From contig CAZJUQ010000044.1 of NCBI GenBank assembly GCA_964549335.1, forward strand, positions 1 through 62,746: 62,746 nucleotides of DNA, written 5' to 3'. A model generated the notes under the pieces. It saw nothing but the letters and a program-made list of their open reading frames with translations, had not been told where the DNA came from and searched no databases. The translations under genes were made by a program, and so were the position numbers. Positions 44,470 to 54,130 of this stretch are shown here, one piece after another (position 1 is the stretch's first letter; each line of letters begins with the position of its first letter). Origin of the DNA: Sulfidibacterium sp964549335 (GTDB lineage: Bacteria > Bacteroidota > Bacteroidia > Bacteroidales > F082).

Positions 44470-45039
44470 ATGAAAAAGATAGTAATTTTTGCATCTGGCA
44501 ACGGAACTAATGCCGAAAACATTATTAAATATTTCGACAAAGACCCTAAAACCGGAGTGGCAGCAATATTTACAAACAATGCCAATGCCGGAGTTATTAA
44601 ACGGGCAGAAAAGCTATCGGTTCCCGTATATGTTTTCAACAGGGAGATGCTTTATGAAAGCAACAGGGTTATCGAAAAACTTAAAACATATAATCCGGCA
44701 CTTATCGTTTTGGCAGGTTTTCTTTGGAAAATCCCCGCCCGGCTAATAAAAGAGTTTTCAGGAAAAATCATTAATATTCACCCGGCTCTGTTACCCAAAT
44801 TCGGAGGTAAGGGAATGTACGGAATGTACGTGCACGAAAAAGTTGTAACCTCGGGTGAAAAAGAGAGCGGAATAACGATTCATTGGGTTGACGAAAATTA
44901 CGATAGCGGAAATATTATTGCCAGGTTTAAAGTTCAGCTATCCGAAAACGAAACCCCAAACACCCTTGCCGAAAAAATACATTCTCTGGAATATACACAT
45001 TATCCGAAGGTTATAGAAAACGTTCTGAAAAAAATTTAA
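44470..45039 (+). CDS. purN: Phosphoribosylglycinamide formyltransferase
   Basis: Transfers the formyl group of 10-formyl-THF to GAR in purine synthesis. The 189 residues have the N-terminal VIFASGNGTNAENII, the catalytic IINIHPALLPKFGGKGMYG (Asn and His) and the loop DENYDSGNII with the Asp. Divergent from acpP and monocistronic. Confidence 0.95.
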   Translation: MKKIVIFASGNGTNAENIIKYFDKDPKTGVAAIFTNNANAGVIKRAEKLSVPVYVFNREMLYESNRVIEKLKTYNPALIVLAGFLWKIPARLIKEFSGKIINIHPALLPKFGGKGMYGMYVHEKVVTSGEKESGITIHWVDENYDSGNIIARFKVQLSENETPNTLAEKIHSLEYTHYPKVIENVLKKI

Positions 45040-45100
45040 CAGGTATGATTTTTGTTAACAATGTTGCCCTTAAATAATAAATGTATATTGATAAAAAAAT

Positions 45101-45108
45101 TATTTTTG
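45101..45108 (+). promoter_or_regulatory. Bacteroidota -7 element for the polysaccharide export genes
   Basis: TATTTTTG lies 48 nt before the ATG at 45156. No matching -33 box at the right distance. Confidence 0.45.
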
Positions 45109-45155
45109 TACCCACCATTGTATAGAATCGGAAATAATAAACAGCAAATATTTAA

Positions 45156-45941
45156 ATGAAAAAATTATCCTTAATTTTAAAATCGGTTTTTTGGATTGGT
45201 TTGACAGCCATATTATTCAGTTCGTGTGTGCCGCAAAAGAAGATGCTTTATATGCAAGTAAAAAACGAGAGCGACACAATGAAAAGTTTTATTAATGAAC
45301 GGCAAATAGATTACCGCATCCAACCGGGAGACAATCTCTACATCAGAATCGTAAGTTTAGATGAAAAGACAAACATGCTGCTTAACCCCCTCGGGAGTCA
45401 ATACTCAAATAGTATTTCATCCGACGCTTCAGTTTATCTTAACAGCTATACGGTTTCTGAAAACGGAACAATAGAGTTTCCTTTAATAGGTTTGCTGCCG
45501 GTAAAAGGAAAAACCGTAGACGAAATAAGGGATGAAATTCAAGATAAACTAAACGAATATCTGAAAAAGTCGGTAATTATCGTGAAACTGGTTAACTTTA
45601 ACATAACACTATTGGGAGAGGTAAAACGACCCGGACAATATAAAATTTACCAAAACAACATAAATATATTTGAAGCCGTTTCCATGGCCGGCGATTTAAC
45701 CGACTTTGCAAACAGGAACAAAGTGGCAATTATAAGACAAACCAAAGAAGGAACGGAAGTGGACTACCTCGACATGACAAAACGGGATGTGCTCTCTTCG
45801 GATTATTTCTTTTTGAAGCCCAATGACATCATTTATGTGGAACCGGTTAAAGGAAAACAGTTTACATTTGCCCAGTTCCCATACGGCGTCGTTTTCGGGT
45901 TTATTTCATCAACAATTCTTTTACTTAACTACTTCAAATAA
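45156..45941 (+). CDS. Polysaccharide export outer-membrane lipoprotein (Wza-like)
   Basis: A 261-residue lipoprotein (lipobox ILFSSC, Cys24). It has the polysaccharide export domain (IDYRIQPGDNLYIRI, then ENGTIEFPLIGLLPVKGKTVDEIRDEI) and one SLBB domain (ITLLGEVKRPGQYKIYQNNINIFEAVSMAG). A C-terminal hydrophobic segment (VVFGFISSTILLL) follows. It should form the export channel for capsule or exopolysaccharide with the Wzc-like kinase 29 nt downstream. Confidence 0.93.
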   Translation: MKKLSLILKSVFWIGLTAILFSSCVPQKKMLYMQVKNESDTMKSFINERQIDYRIQPGDNLYIRIVSLDEKTNMLLNPLGSQYSNSISSDASVYLNSYTVSENGTIEFPLIGLLPVKGKTVDEIRDEIQDKLNEYLKKSVIIVKLVNFNITLLGEVKRPGQYKIYQNNINIFEAVSMAGDLTDFANRNKVAIIRQTKEGTEVDYLDMTKRDVLSSDYFFLKPNDIIYVEPVKGKQFTFAQFPYGVVFGFISSTILLLNYFK

Positions 45942-45970
45942 AAAAGTGTAATCATATAATTTTTACAGCA

Positions 45971-48451
45971 GTGGAAAATTACGAAAATATTCAGCAACAT
46001 CAGGAAGAATCAATTGATATAAAAGCTCTGTTTTTTAAATTTGTACGGTATTGGTACCTTTTCGGCATCTCTATATTTGTTGCTATTATGGTAGCCTTTC
46101 TTTTTAATAAATACACCAATCCCGTTTACGAAGTGCATACAACCGTATTGATTAAAGACGACAAGTCAAAGTTGGACCCTTCGGCATTGATAGGTATCGG
46201 ATTGTCGAATACCCAGCAAAATGTTGAAAACGAAATTGGAAAACTAAGCTCATTCACATTATCATACAGAGCTATAAGAAAATTGGACTTCGAAGTATCG
46301 TATTACGAAGACGAAGGACTTATAAGTACCGAACTGTACAAAGAATGTCCGTTTACCGTCGTATACGACTCAAACGTACCTCAAGCAGTAGGTTTAAAAT
46401 ACAAGCTGAAATTTCTAAACAAAAACGAATACCTTTTGGAAGCTGAAGGGGAATTAATCAGTAAATACAACTTTTCCGAGGCTAAAATGCTTAAAGATAA
46501 ATTTATAAAAATAAATTACAAAAAGCGAGCACACTTCGGCGAAATGGTAAAATCAAAATACAACAAATTTAAAATTATTTTAAACGACAATTTTGACCCC
46601 GAAGAAGATATTGATAAAAATTTCGAATTTGTTTTCAGCGATTATTTAAGTCTTACAAAATTGTTCAGAGGTTTCGATATAGAACCTATTAACAGGGAGG
46701 CATCAATACTGGAAATAAAACTTAAATACAAAAACATCAAAAAAGCCGTTGACTTTTTAAACACCTTAACACACGAATATCTCGCCCAAAACCTGGAAAC
46801 CAAAAACAAAATAGCAGGAAACACCATCCGGTTCATAAACGAACAACTCGCCATTATTTCCGACACTTTGACAAAAGCCGAATTAAACCTTCAAAACTTC
46901 CAGTCGAAAAACGAAATAATGGATATTTCGTTTCAATCACAACAAGTGTTCGAATATTTAAGCGACTTGCAAAAACAAAAAGCCGAATTGATTGTCAAAT
47001 CGAAATATTATAAAAATCTGCAAAATTACATTAAGAAAAACGAAAACAACATAAACAACCTTATTGCGCCTTCGGCTATGGGAATTGAAGACCCTGCTCT
47101 GAATGCTCTTGTGGCCCAACTAATAGAATTATACAACAAAAAAGCCGAAGCCTTGCTCATAGCCACAGAAAAAAACCCCACTGTAATTAGCATTAACCAA
47201 CAAATACAAAGTACCAAAAACGCTATCCTCGAAAATGTAAGTAACATTATTTTTAATTCAAATCAAACCATTTCGGATATAGACAAAAGAATTAAAGAAA
47301 TATCTCAAAAGGCAAGCGAACTTCCTGTAACACAAAGGGAGTTGTTCAATTACGAAAGAAAATTCAAACTTGCCGACAATATTTACACTTTCCTTCTTGA
47401 AAAACGTTCAGAAGCCCAAATAACAAAGGCCTCTAACATGCCTGATAACGAAATAGTTGATATTGCACGTGCCGATGTTGACAACGAGCCTGTTTTCCCA
47501 AAAAAATCGCTAAACTATCTAATTGCATTAATTCTGGGTATAGGTTTCCCCGTTATTTACGTTTTAGCCAAAGATTATTTCAACGATAAAATAGTTGAAC
47601 GCAAGGATATAGAGAGCGTTACAAATTTCCCGATTATCGGGCAACTCCTGCACAACAACAAAGATCATCAACTCGTTGTTGCCACTTCGCCAAAATCCAG
47701 CATTTCGGAATCATTCAGATCGTTGCGTACCAACATACAATACCTTGTTCAGGGAAAAGAACAGGTTACCATTATGGTTACAGCCGATATGGTTAGTGCC
47801 GGTAAGACATTCGTTTCGATGAACCTGGCAAGTATTTATGCCCAATACGGTAAAAAAACGGTATTGCTGGGATTCGACCTCAGAAAACCTAAAATTTATC
47901 AGGACTTTAAAGTTTCAAACCGTTTGGGCATTACCTCTTACTTAATTAACAAAGCCTCTTTGGACGATATTATTCAACCCTCGGGAGTTATTGAGAATCT
48001 TGATTTGATAATGGCTGGACCTGTTCCGCCTAATCCGGCAGAGTTGATAGCTTCTGACAGAAACAAAGAGATGTTCGAGGAATTGAAAAAGCGTTACGAC
48101 TACATCGTGATAGACACCCCTCCGGTAGGTCTTGTTACCGATGCATTTTTGCTGCTCCCGTTTACCGATGTCAACATATTCCTGGTTCGTCAAAACTTTA
48201 CCAACAAAAAGGTATTTGCCTCTATCATAAAAGACATTGAAGAGAGAGGCTTCAAAATGAGCATCGTTGTTAACGACATTAACCTCGGTGGAGGCTACGG
48301 ATATGGATATGGTTACGGTTATGGGTATGGCTACGGTTACGGGTATGGTTACGGTTATGGCTACGGTTACGGATATGGTTACGGATATTATACCGACGAT
48401 AAACCCGATAAGAAAAAATCGTTTGCCAAACGATTATTCAATAAGATATAA
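45971..48451 (+). CDS. Polysaccharide co-polymerase / tyrosine autokinase (Wzc-like) with (GY)16 tail
   Basis: An 826-residue inner-membrane protein starting at GTG 45971. It has a Wzz domain between two helices (about 34-51 and 515-535), with coiled coils in between (QQLNxLA-type helices near 300-480). A cytoplasmic BY-kinase follows: Walker A-like ADMVSAGKT with Lys612, Walker A' LLGFDLRKPK, and Walker B YIVIDTPPVG. Such kinases control polymer length and export by phosphorylating a C-terminal Tyr cluster. Here the cluster is a run of 16 Gly-Tyr pairs plus one Tyr (residues 775-807), then a Lys-rich end. Paired with the Wza-like gene upstream. Confidence 0.94.
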   Translation: MENYENIQQHQEESIDIKALFFKFVRYWYLFGISIFVAIMVAFLFNKYTNPVYEVHTTVLIKDDKSKLDPSALIGIGLSNTQQNVENEIGKLSSFTLSYRAIRKLDFEVSYYEDEGLISTELYKECPFTVVYDSNVPQAVGLKYKLKFLNKNEYLLEAEGELISKYNFSEAKMLKDKFIKINYKKRAHFGEMVKSKYNKFKIILNDNFDPEEDIDKNFEFVFSDYLSLTKLFRGFDIEPINREASILEIKLKYKNIKKAVDFLNTLTHEYLAQNLETKNKIAGNTIRFINEQLAIISDTLTKAELNLQNFQSKNEIMDISFQSQQVFEYLSDLQKQKAELIVKSKYYKNLQNYIKKNENNINNLIAPSAMGIEDPALNALVAQLIELYNKKAEALLIATEKNPTVISINQQIQSTKNAILENVSNIIFNSNQTISDIDKRIKEISQKASELPVTQRELFNYERKFKLADNIYTFLLEKRSEAQITKASNMPDNEIVDIARADVDNEPVFPKKSLNYLIALILGIGFPVIYVLAKDYFNDKIVERKDIESVTNFPIIGQLLHNNKDHQLVVATSPKSSISESFRSLRTNIQYLVQGKEQVTIMVTADMVSAGKTFVSMNLASIYAQYGKKTVLLGFDLRKPKIYQDFKVSNRLGITSYLINKASLDDIIQPSGVIENLDLIMAGPVPPNPAELIASDRNKEMFEELKKRYDYIVIDTPPVGLVTDAFLLLPFTDVNIFLVRQNFTNKKVFASIIKDIEERGFKMSIVVNDINLGGGYGYGYGYGYGYGYGYGYGYGYGYGYGYGYGYYTDDKPDKKKSFAKRLFNKI
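48293..48388 (+). repeat. 16 tandem Gly-Tyr codon pairs in the tyrosine kinase tail
   Basis: Sixteen consecutive GGN-TAY hexamers. Codons vary freely (all four Gly codons, both Tyr codons), so the DNA repeat is degenerate while the peptide repeat is exact. The track is in frame and intact. Confidence 0.95.
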
Positions 48452-48455
48452 TTAA

Positions 48456-48485
48456 AAAAAAGCCTTGAAAATTCAGGGCTTTTTT
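48456..48485 (+). terminator. Rho-independent terminator after the Wzc-like gene
   Basis: AAAAAAGCCTTG pairs with CAGGGCTTTTTT around an AAAATT loop (one G-U pair). The T-run ends at 48485. The stem is symmetric, so it could act in both directions. It separates the kinase from the wbpB gene. Confidence 0.8.
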
Positions 48486-48534
48486 CATTTTTACATGCTT
48501 AAAATTTTCATATTTGCAAATAATTTCAGTTGAC

Positions 48535-49476
48535 ATGTCTAAAAACTTTGCTTTGATAGGTGCAGCGGGATACATAGCACCTCGACACATGAGAGCCATA
48601 AAAGATACGGGAAACAACCTTATTGCCGCCCTCGACCCTTTTGACAGCGTGGGAATAATCGACAGTTTTTTCCCGGAAGCCGATTTCTTTACCGAACCCG
48701 AACGTTTTGACCGCCACCTCGACAAGTTAAGACGTGCCGGAACAAATAAAATAGATTATGTCTCAATATGTTCGCCAAATTACCTCCACGATGCACATAT
48801 AAGACTCGCTTTGCGGAACGATGCAGATGCCATCTGTGAAAAACCTCTCGTTTTGAACCCCTGGAATCTCGACAATTTAAGCGTAATCGAAAAAGAGACC
48901 GGAAGGAAAATCAATACCATTTTACAATTACGGCTGCATCCGTCGATAATCGAACTTAAAAAAAATATCGATTCATTACCTTCCGACAAGATGCACGACG
49001 TGGAACTTACCTACATTACATCGCGCGGAAAGTGGTATCACTATTCGTGGAAAGGTAATATTACCAAATCAGGGGGAGTTTACACAAATATAGGAATTCA
49101 CTTTTTTGATATGCTAAGTTGGATTTTCGGAGATGTGAAAAAAAATGTTATTCATTTAAAAGAAAAAGATAAAGCAGCAGGTCTGCTACAACTCAAAAAA
49201 GCAAACGTAAAATGGTTTTTAAGCCTTGATAGTTCCGACTTGCCCGAACAAGCCTTAAAAAACAATCAACCTACATTCCGCTCAATAAATATCGACGGTA
49301 ACGAAGTGGAATTTAGCGGTGGCTTTACCGATTTGCATACCGAAAGTTATAAACAGATACTCCTGAACAAAGGTTTCGGACTTGAAGATGCACGCAACAG
49401 CATCGAAATAGTCCATAACATCAGAGTTGCTGTACCTACCGGTCCGAAAGGCGAATACCACCCTTTTTTACGCTAA
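48535..49476 (+). CDS. wbpB: UDP-N-acetyl-D-glucosaminuronate 3-dehydrogenase (WbpB/WlbA type)
   Basis: A Gfo/Idh/MocA oxidoreductase of 313 residues. It closely matches Pseudomonas WbpB and Bordetella WlbA: FALIGAAGYIAPRHMRAIKDTG, DSVGIIDS, DYVSICSPNYLH, CEKPLVLNP, LTYITSRGKWY and GFTDLHTESY. These enzymes oxidise UDP-GlcNAcA at C3 with NAD on the way to diacetamido-mannuronic-acid sugars of O-antigens. The partner genes (WbpE aminotransferase, WbpD acetyltransferase, WbpA) are not in the window. ATG 48535 is chosen; an in-frame TTG at 48514 is within the promoter region. Confidence 0.9.
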   Translation: MSKNFALIGAAGYIAPRHMRAIKDTGNNLIAALDPFDSVGIIDSFFPEADFFTEPERFDRHLDKLRRAGTNKIDYVSICSPNYLHDAHIRLALRNDADAICEKPLVLNPWNLDNLSVIEKETGRKINTILQLRLHPSIIELKKNIDSLPSDKMHDVELTYITSRGKWYHYSWKGNITKSGGVYTNIGIHFFDMLSWIFGDVKKNVIHLKEKDKAAGLLQLKKANVKWFLSLDSSDLPEQALKNNQPTFRSINIDGNEVEFSGGFTDLHTESYKQILLNKGFGLEDARNSIEIVHNIRVAVPTGPKGEYHPFLR

Positions 49477-49551
49477 AGTTTTACTAAATAATTTTCACCG
49501 TTGCGTTCGTATTTAAATAGACCGTTATTTTGCATAAATAAATTTATAAAC

Positions 49552-51471
49552 ATGAAACATATTCAAATACTAATTGCATTTTTAATTTTATCAAGTTGTC
49601 AAGCTCAAAAAACAAACCGTGTTGTAAAACATGGTTTGGTACCCGATGTTTACAGCAATATCGTAGAAAAAAACGGCAACCTGTATTTTCAAATGAAAGG
49701 AACCGGAGATTTGGCTCCTCAAAAACAAGATGACACTTTTTACACTCTGGAAAACATTTCGAAATTGCCCCGAGGAACAGAAAACGGAGTTGAATTCGAC
49801 TTCGGTAATGAAAATTTTTTCGGAACAATCTATTACGGACTCTTTTCGAAACAAAACATAAAATACCAATATCCCGTCCTTTTTAAAAGAACGGCAAGAA
49901 TAATAAAAGGAAAAGCCCAAATAGACATTAAACAATTATCGGGCAGATACGATATCGCCGGTTTCAATAAAACGGGAAAACTCAAGTTAGGTTACCGTAT
50001 TGTCAACAACAGCGGAAGACTAATATACGACGGCACAGTCAACGTAAAAGGCAAAGGCCCTTTTACGGTGGATTTGACATTAACGCAAGGTCCTTTCGTC
50101 AACAAAGTTACCCCTACAGGTGTTACTATCTGGTTTAACACAAGTTCGCCAACCACACCATATGTTGAAATAAACGGAAACAAATATTATGCACCCGTAC
50201 AAATGCTGGGCAACATGCGTGGCGACTTACACCACGAAATCACGATAAAACACCTGAAACCCGACACAGAATATAAATATACCGTTCATTACGGCGACAA
50301 TGCCGAAACCTATTATTTCAGAACAGCACCAAAAGAGGGTAGCCGTAAACCCTTTACTTTTGCTTATGCCAGCGACTCGCGTGCGGGAAGCGGCGGCGGC
50401 GAACGTGACCTCTTCGGTGTAAATGCTTATACCATTAAAAAAATCGCAGCTCTGGCACTTAAAGAAAACGCACGCTTTATGCAGTTTACAGGGGACCTTA
50501 TAAGCGGGTATTCAAGTAATGCCGGAAAACAAAAATTAGAGTATGCAGATTGGAAAAAAACCATGGAACCATTCTGGCATTATATACCTTTTATGGTGGC
50601 TCCGGGAAATCATGAGGCTCTGCTTACGGTCTTCGACAACGGAACCATGTATGGCGTCTCGGTAGATAAATTCCCCTTCAACAATCTGTCCGACGAAGCT
50701 GTTTTTGCAAAGGAATTTGTAAATCCCGAAAACGGACCCCTCAGCGAAGACGGCACATACTACGACCCCGATAAAAACAAACAGGATTTCCCTCCTTATA
50801 AAGAAACAGCATATTATTATACATACGACAACGTCGCATTTGTCGTACTTAATTCCAACTATTGGTACACTCCCGACGAATTGCAAATCCCCGAAACAGG
50901 TGGTAATGTCCACGGCTACGTCATGGATAAAGAGTTGGAATGGATGAAAAATACCATTGACATGTTCAACAATAACGATAATATCGACCATATTTTCGTA
51001 ACGTTGCATACTCCTGCATTTCCAAATGCCGGACATTCGGGCGACGATATGTGGTACGGCGGAAACAACAAAATAAGACCTTATGTGGCAGGCAAAAAGG
51101 TTAAAAAAGGTATTATTGAACGCCGCGAAGAATTTTTGGACATTTTGATAAACAGAAGTCCTAAAGTATTGGCTCTTTTGTGCGGCGACGAACACAATTA
51201 TACTCGCCTGCAAATAACCGACGATATGCCGCGCTTCCCAAAAAATTATAGAGGAATAAAAACCAAAATAACCAGACCGTTTTGGCAACTTACAAACGGT
51301 TCGGCGGGAGCACCATATTACGGTCTTGAAAATCTCCCCTGGACAAAAAACGTCAAAAAATTCTCAACTCAATATGCTTTGATGCTTTTTGATGTAAACG
51401 GAAAATCGGTTAATTTACGCGTAATAAATCCCGATACTTTCGAAGAAATAGAAACCGTTAAACTGAGGTGA
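49552..51471 (+). CDS. Purple acid phosphatase-like metallophosphoesterase lipoprotein
   Basis: A 639-residue lipoprotein (lipobox LILSSC near residue 14 from ATG 49552). An N-terminal beta domain precedes a fibronectin-like domain typical of purple acid phosphatases (IKHLKPDTEYKYTVHYG). The phosphoesterase core then has TFAYASDSRAG, FTGDLIS, VAPGNHEA, FVTLHTPAF and LCGDEHNYTR. The last motif has GDEH where GHxH is expected, so one metal ligand changes from His to Asp. It probably hydrolyses phosphoesters at the cell surface; substrate unknown. Single gene between wbpB and topA. Confidence 0.85.
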   Translation: MKHIQILIAFLILSSCQAQKTNRVVKHGLVPDVYSNIVEKNGNLYFQMKGTGDLAPQKQDDTFYTLENISKLPRGTENGVEFDFGNENFFGTIYYGLFSKQNIKYQYPVLFKRTARIIKGKAQIDIKQLSGRYDIAGFNKTGKLKLGYRIVNNSGRLIYDGTVNVKGKGPFTVDLTLTQGPFVNKVTPTGVTIWFNTSSPTTPYVEINGNKYYAPVQMLGNMRGDLHHEITIKHLKPDTEYKYTVHYGDNAETYYFRTAPKEGSRKPFTFAYASDSRAGSGGGERDLFGVNAYTIKKIAALALKENARFMQFTGDLISGYSSNAGKQKLEYADWKKTMEPFWHYIPFMVAPGNHEALLTVFDNGTMYGVSVDKFPFNNLSDEAVFAKEFVNPENGPLSEDGTYYDPDKNKQDFPPYKETAYYYTYDNVAFVVLNSNYWYTPDELQIPETGGNVHGYVMDKELEWMKNTIDMFNNNDNIDHIFVTLHTPAFPNAGHSGDDMWYGGNNKIRPYVAGKKVKKGIIERREEFLDILINRSPKVLALLCGDEHNYTRLQITDDMPRFPKNYRGIKTKITRPFWQLTNGSAGAPYYGLENLPWTKNVKKFSTQYALMLFDVNGKSVNLRVINPDTFEEIETVKLR

Positions 51472-51559
51472 TAATTTACAACCTCCGCTTTTTTTACTTA
51501 TTTTAATTCCGCTTTTTTACGGAAACCGGGCAAGGTAACAAACTATTATTTAAAAATAT

Positions 51560-51567
51560 TACTTTTG
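51560..51567 (+). promoter_or_regulatory. Bacteroidota -7 element for topA
   Basis: TACTTTTG lies 38 nt before the topA ATG at 51605. No good -33 box. Confidence 0.5.
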
Positions 51568-51604
51568 CACCGCATTTTTTTAATTAAACATTGAACTTTT
51601 TGCC

Positions 51605-53926
51605 ATGTCGAAAAACCTTGTTATTGTTGAGTCGCCTGCCAAAGCAAAGACCATCGAAAATTTTCTCGGAAAAGATTATACCGTTCGTTCCAGTTTCGGA
51701 CATGTAATGGACCTTAAAAAAAATGATTTGAGTGTTGATGTGGAACACGATTTCGAACCCGAATACGAGATAAGCCCCGATAAAAAAAAGGTGGTTGCAG
51801 ATTTGAAAAAGGCAGCCAAAGGAGTGGAAATGGTTTGGCTGGCATCGGATGAAGACCGCGAAGGAGAAGCAATATCATGGCATCTTGTAAAAGCCCTGAA
51901 TTTGGACGAGGCGAAAAGAAAAAGAATAGTTTTCCACGAAATTACAAAAAACGCCATCCTAAAAGCCATTGAAAACCCGAGGGATATCGACACAAACCTG
52001 GTTATGGCACAACAAGCACGACGCGTCCTCGACCGTTTGGTGGGATATGAACTATCGCCGCTACTTTGGAAGAAGGTAAAACCATCTCTTTCGGCAGGCC
52101 GTGTACAATCGGTAGCAGTAAGACTTATTGTGGAACGCGAAGAAGAGATAAAAAATTTCAAACCCGTTCCGTCATACAAAATATCTGCCGAATTTAAACT
52201 CACTAACCAAAATTCGGAAAAAATTATCAATGCCGAATATGCCGAACGTTTCAGTAACCACGACGAAGCAATAACCTTTTTGAAAAAACATATTACTGCC
52301 GGTTTCGAAGTGGCTTCGGTTGTGAAAAAACCCGGAAAACGCTCACCGGCACCCCCGTTCACCACCTCCACCCTTCAACAAGAGGCTTCGCGAAAACTGG
52401 GATTCTCCGTTGCCAATACAATGCGTATTGCTCAAAACCTCTACGAATCGGGAAAAATTACATACATGCGTACCGACTCCGTTAACCTGTCGCAACTCGC
52501 CATAAATACCGCTAAAAATGAAATTGTAAAACAATTCGGAGAAGATTATTCAAAACCGAGAAACTATAAAACCAAAACAAAAGGGGCACAAGAAGCACAC
52601 GAAGCCATCCGCCCCACATACCTGAACAACAAAACCATAGAAGGTACACCAGACGAAAAAAAATTGTACGACCTTATATGGAAACGGACTATCGCATCGC
52701 AAATGGCTGATGCCAAATTGCAAAAAACAACCGTCGAAATAGCATCTTCGGGAGCTGATAAAATGTTTGTGGCAAACGGAGAAGTTGTTGTATTCGACGG
52801 CTTTATGAAAGTTTACAAAGAGAGTACCGACGAAGAAAACGGAGAACAACAATCGCTGCTCCCTCCGGTAAAAAAAGGGGATAATCTCTCGCTAATAAAA
52901 ATGTCGGCCAACCAACGTTATACCAAATATCCGCCGCGTTATACCGAAGCCAGCCTGGTTAGAAAACTCGAAGAACTCGGAATAGGACGACCTTCGACAT
53001 ACGCCCCCACAATTTCTACAATTCAAAAACGCGAATATGTAGTTAAAGAAAATCGCCCGGGAGAAAAACGCAAAGTAAACACATTAACACTGCAAAACGG
53101 TAAAATTACCGAAAAACAAATTACCGAAACCATAGGAAACGAAAAAGCAAAATTGTTCCCCACCGACATAGGTATTTTGGTAAACCGTTTTTTAATGCAA
53201 TATTTCGAAGATATTCTCGACTACGGATTTACGGCAAATGTCGAAAAAGAGTTCGACCAAATAGCCGCAGGCAAAAAAGAGTGGAACAAAATGATTAAAT
53301 CATTTTACGCCCCATTTCACAAAAAGGTGGAAAAAACTCTTACCGGCTCGGGTAAATTCAGTGGAGAACGGTTGCTGGGCGTTGACCCCGCAAGCGGAAA
53401 AAACGTTTATGTAAAAATAGGCCGGTACGGAGCAATCGCTCAAATAGGAGAAACCGAATCGGACGAAAAACCGAAATTTGCCGGACTTAGACCGGGACAG
53501 AGCCTGGAAACAATAACCCTTGATGAGGCTTTGAAACTGTTTGATTTCCCGCGTAACCTCGGCAAGTATGAAGATAATGACGTTACCGTCGCCATAGGAC
53601 GTTTCGGACCTTACGTGAAACATAAAAACAAATTTTATTCGGTTAAAAAACCTGATGATCCCGCAACATTAACATTGGAACGGGCTGTCGAAATTATTGA
53701 GGACAAACGTCAAGCCGAAAAAAACAAAATCATTAAAACATTTGCCGAAGACGATAAAGTTCAGTTGCTCAACGGCCGTTACGGCGCCTATTTGGTAATA
53801 GACAAACAAAATTACAAACTTCCCAAAGGCACCGACCCCAAATCCTTAACACTTGAAGAGTGTTACGAAATAGCCAAAGACCCCAAAAATATGCCTAAGA
53901 AAAGGTATTTTAAGAAAAAGAAATAG
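51605..53926 (+). CDS. topA: DNA topoisomerase I
   Basis: Type IA topoisomerase that relaxes negative supercoils. The 773 residues begin with a Toprim domain (LVIVESPAKAKTIENFLG, ASDEDREGEAISWHL). The active-site Tyr287 lies in ITYMRTDSVNLS, followed by HEAIRPT and the ELGIGRPSTYAPTI block. The C-terminus has repeated GRYGAYL/GRFGPYVKH modules instead of the Cys4 zinc fingers of E. coli TopA, as in other Bacteroidota. It is monocistronic. Confidence 0.97.
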   Translation: MSKNLVIVESPAKAKTIENFLGKDYTVRSSFGHVMDLKKNDLSVDVEHDFEPEYEISPDKKKVVADLKKAAKGVEMVWLASDEDREGEAISWHLVKALNLDEAKRKRIVFHEITKNAILKAIENPRDIDTNLVMAQQARRVLDRLVGYELSPLLWKKVKPSLSAGRVQSVAVRLIVEREEEIKNFKPVPSYKISAEFKLTNQNSEKIINAEYAERFSNHDEAITFLKKHITAGFEVASVVKKPGKRSPAPPFTTSTLQQEASRKLGFSVANTMRIAQNLYESGKITYMRTDSVNLSQLAINTAKNEIVKQFGEDYSKPRNYKTKTKGAQEAHEAIRPTYLNNKTIEGTPDEKKLYDLIWKRTIASQMADAKLQKTTVEIASSGADKMFVANGEVVVFDGFMKVYKESTDEENGEQQSLLPPVKKGDNLSLIKMSANQRYTKYPPRYTEASLVRKLEELGIGRPSTYAPTISTIQKREYVVKENRPGEKRKVNTLTLQNGKITEKQITETIGNEKAKLFPTDIGILVNRFLMQYFEDILDYGFTANVEKEFDQIAAGKKEWNKMIKSFYAPFHKKVEKTLTGSGKFSGERLLGVDPASGKNVYVKIGRYGAIAQIGETESDEKPKFAGLRPGQSLETITLDEALKLFDFPRNLGKYEDNDVTVAIGRFGPYVKHKNKFYSVKKPDDPATLTLERAVEIIEDKRQAEKNKIIKTFAEDDKVQLLNGRYGAYLVIDKQNYKLPKGTDPKSLTLEECYEIAKDPKNMPKKRYFKKKK

Positions 53927-54098
53927 AAAAGTCCGTTTAAAGGGGTACACCGAACCCATTATATCTTCCTCCTTTACAGCAAAAAGAGGTTTGCAAATCT
54001 TTTTTTGCCATTTTAAACGTCACCGCCATTTTCATTTCCTCAAAGGATACAATATGAAAAAAGCAATCCGCCCGTTTTAATGTTCGTGTAAAAAACAT

Positions 54099-54106
54099 TA
54101 CCTTTG
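54099..54106 (+). promoter_or_regulatory. Bacteroidota -7 element for the small lipoprotein gene
   Basis: TACCTTTG lies 24 nt before the ATG at 54131. The rest of the 53927-54130 gap shows no gene. Confidence 0.5.
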
Positions 54107-54130
54107 CAACGTTAGATAAAAAAATGAGCC

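Noticed and set aside
48293..48388. Microsatellite or CRISPR-like repeat
   Set aside because: The hexamer repeat has no spacers, is in frame in a kinase gene, and its codons are degenerate, so it is a protein-level repeat.
50536..51288. 250-codon frame antisense to the phosphatase gene
   Set aside because: It lies wholly inside the phosphatase gene and has a Cys/Ile/Phe-rich translation without signal or motif; a shadow frame.
51676..52371. 231-codon frame antisense to topA
   Set aside because: Ser-rich shadow of the topA Toprim region with no start signal or motif.
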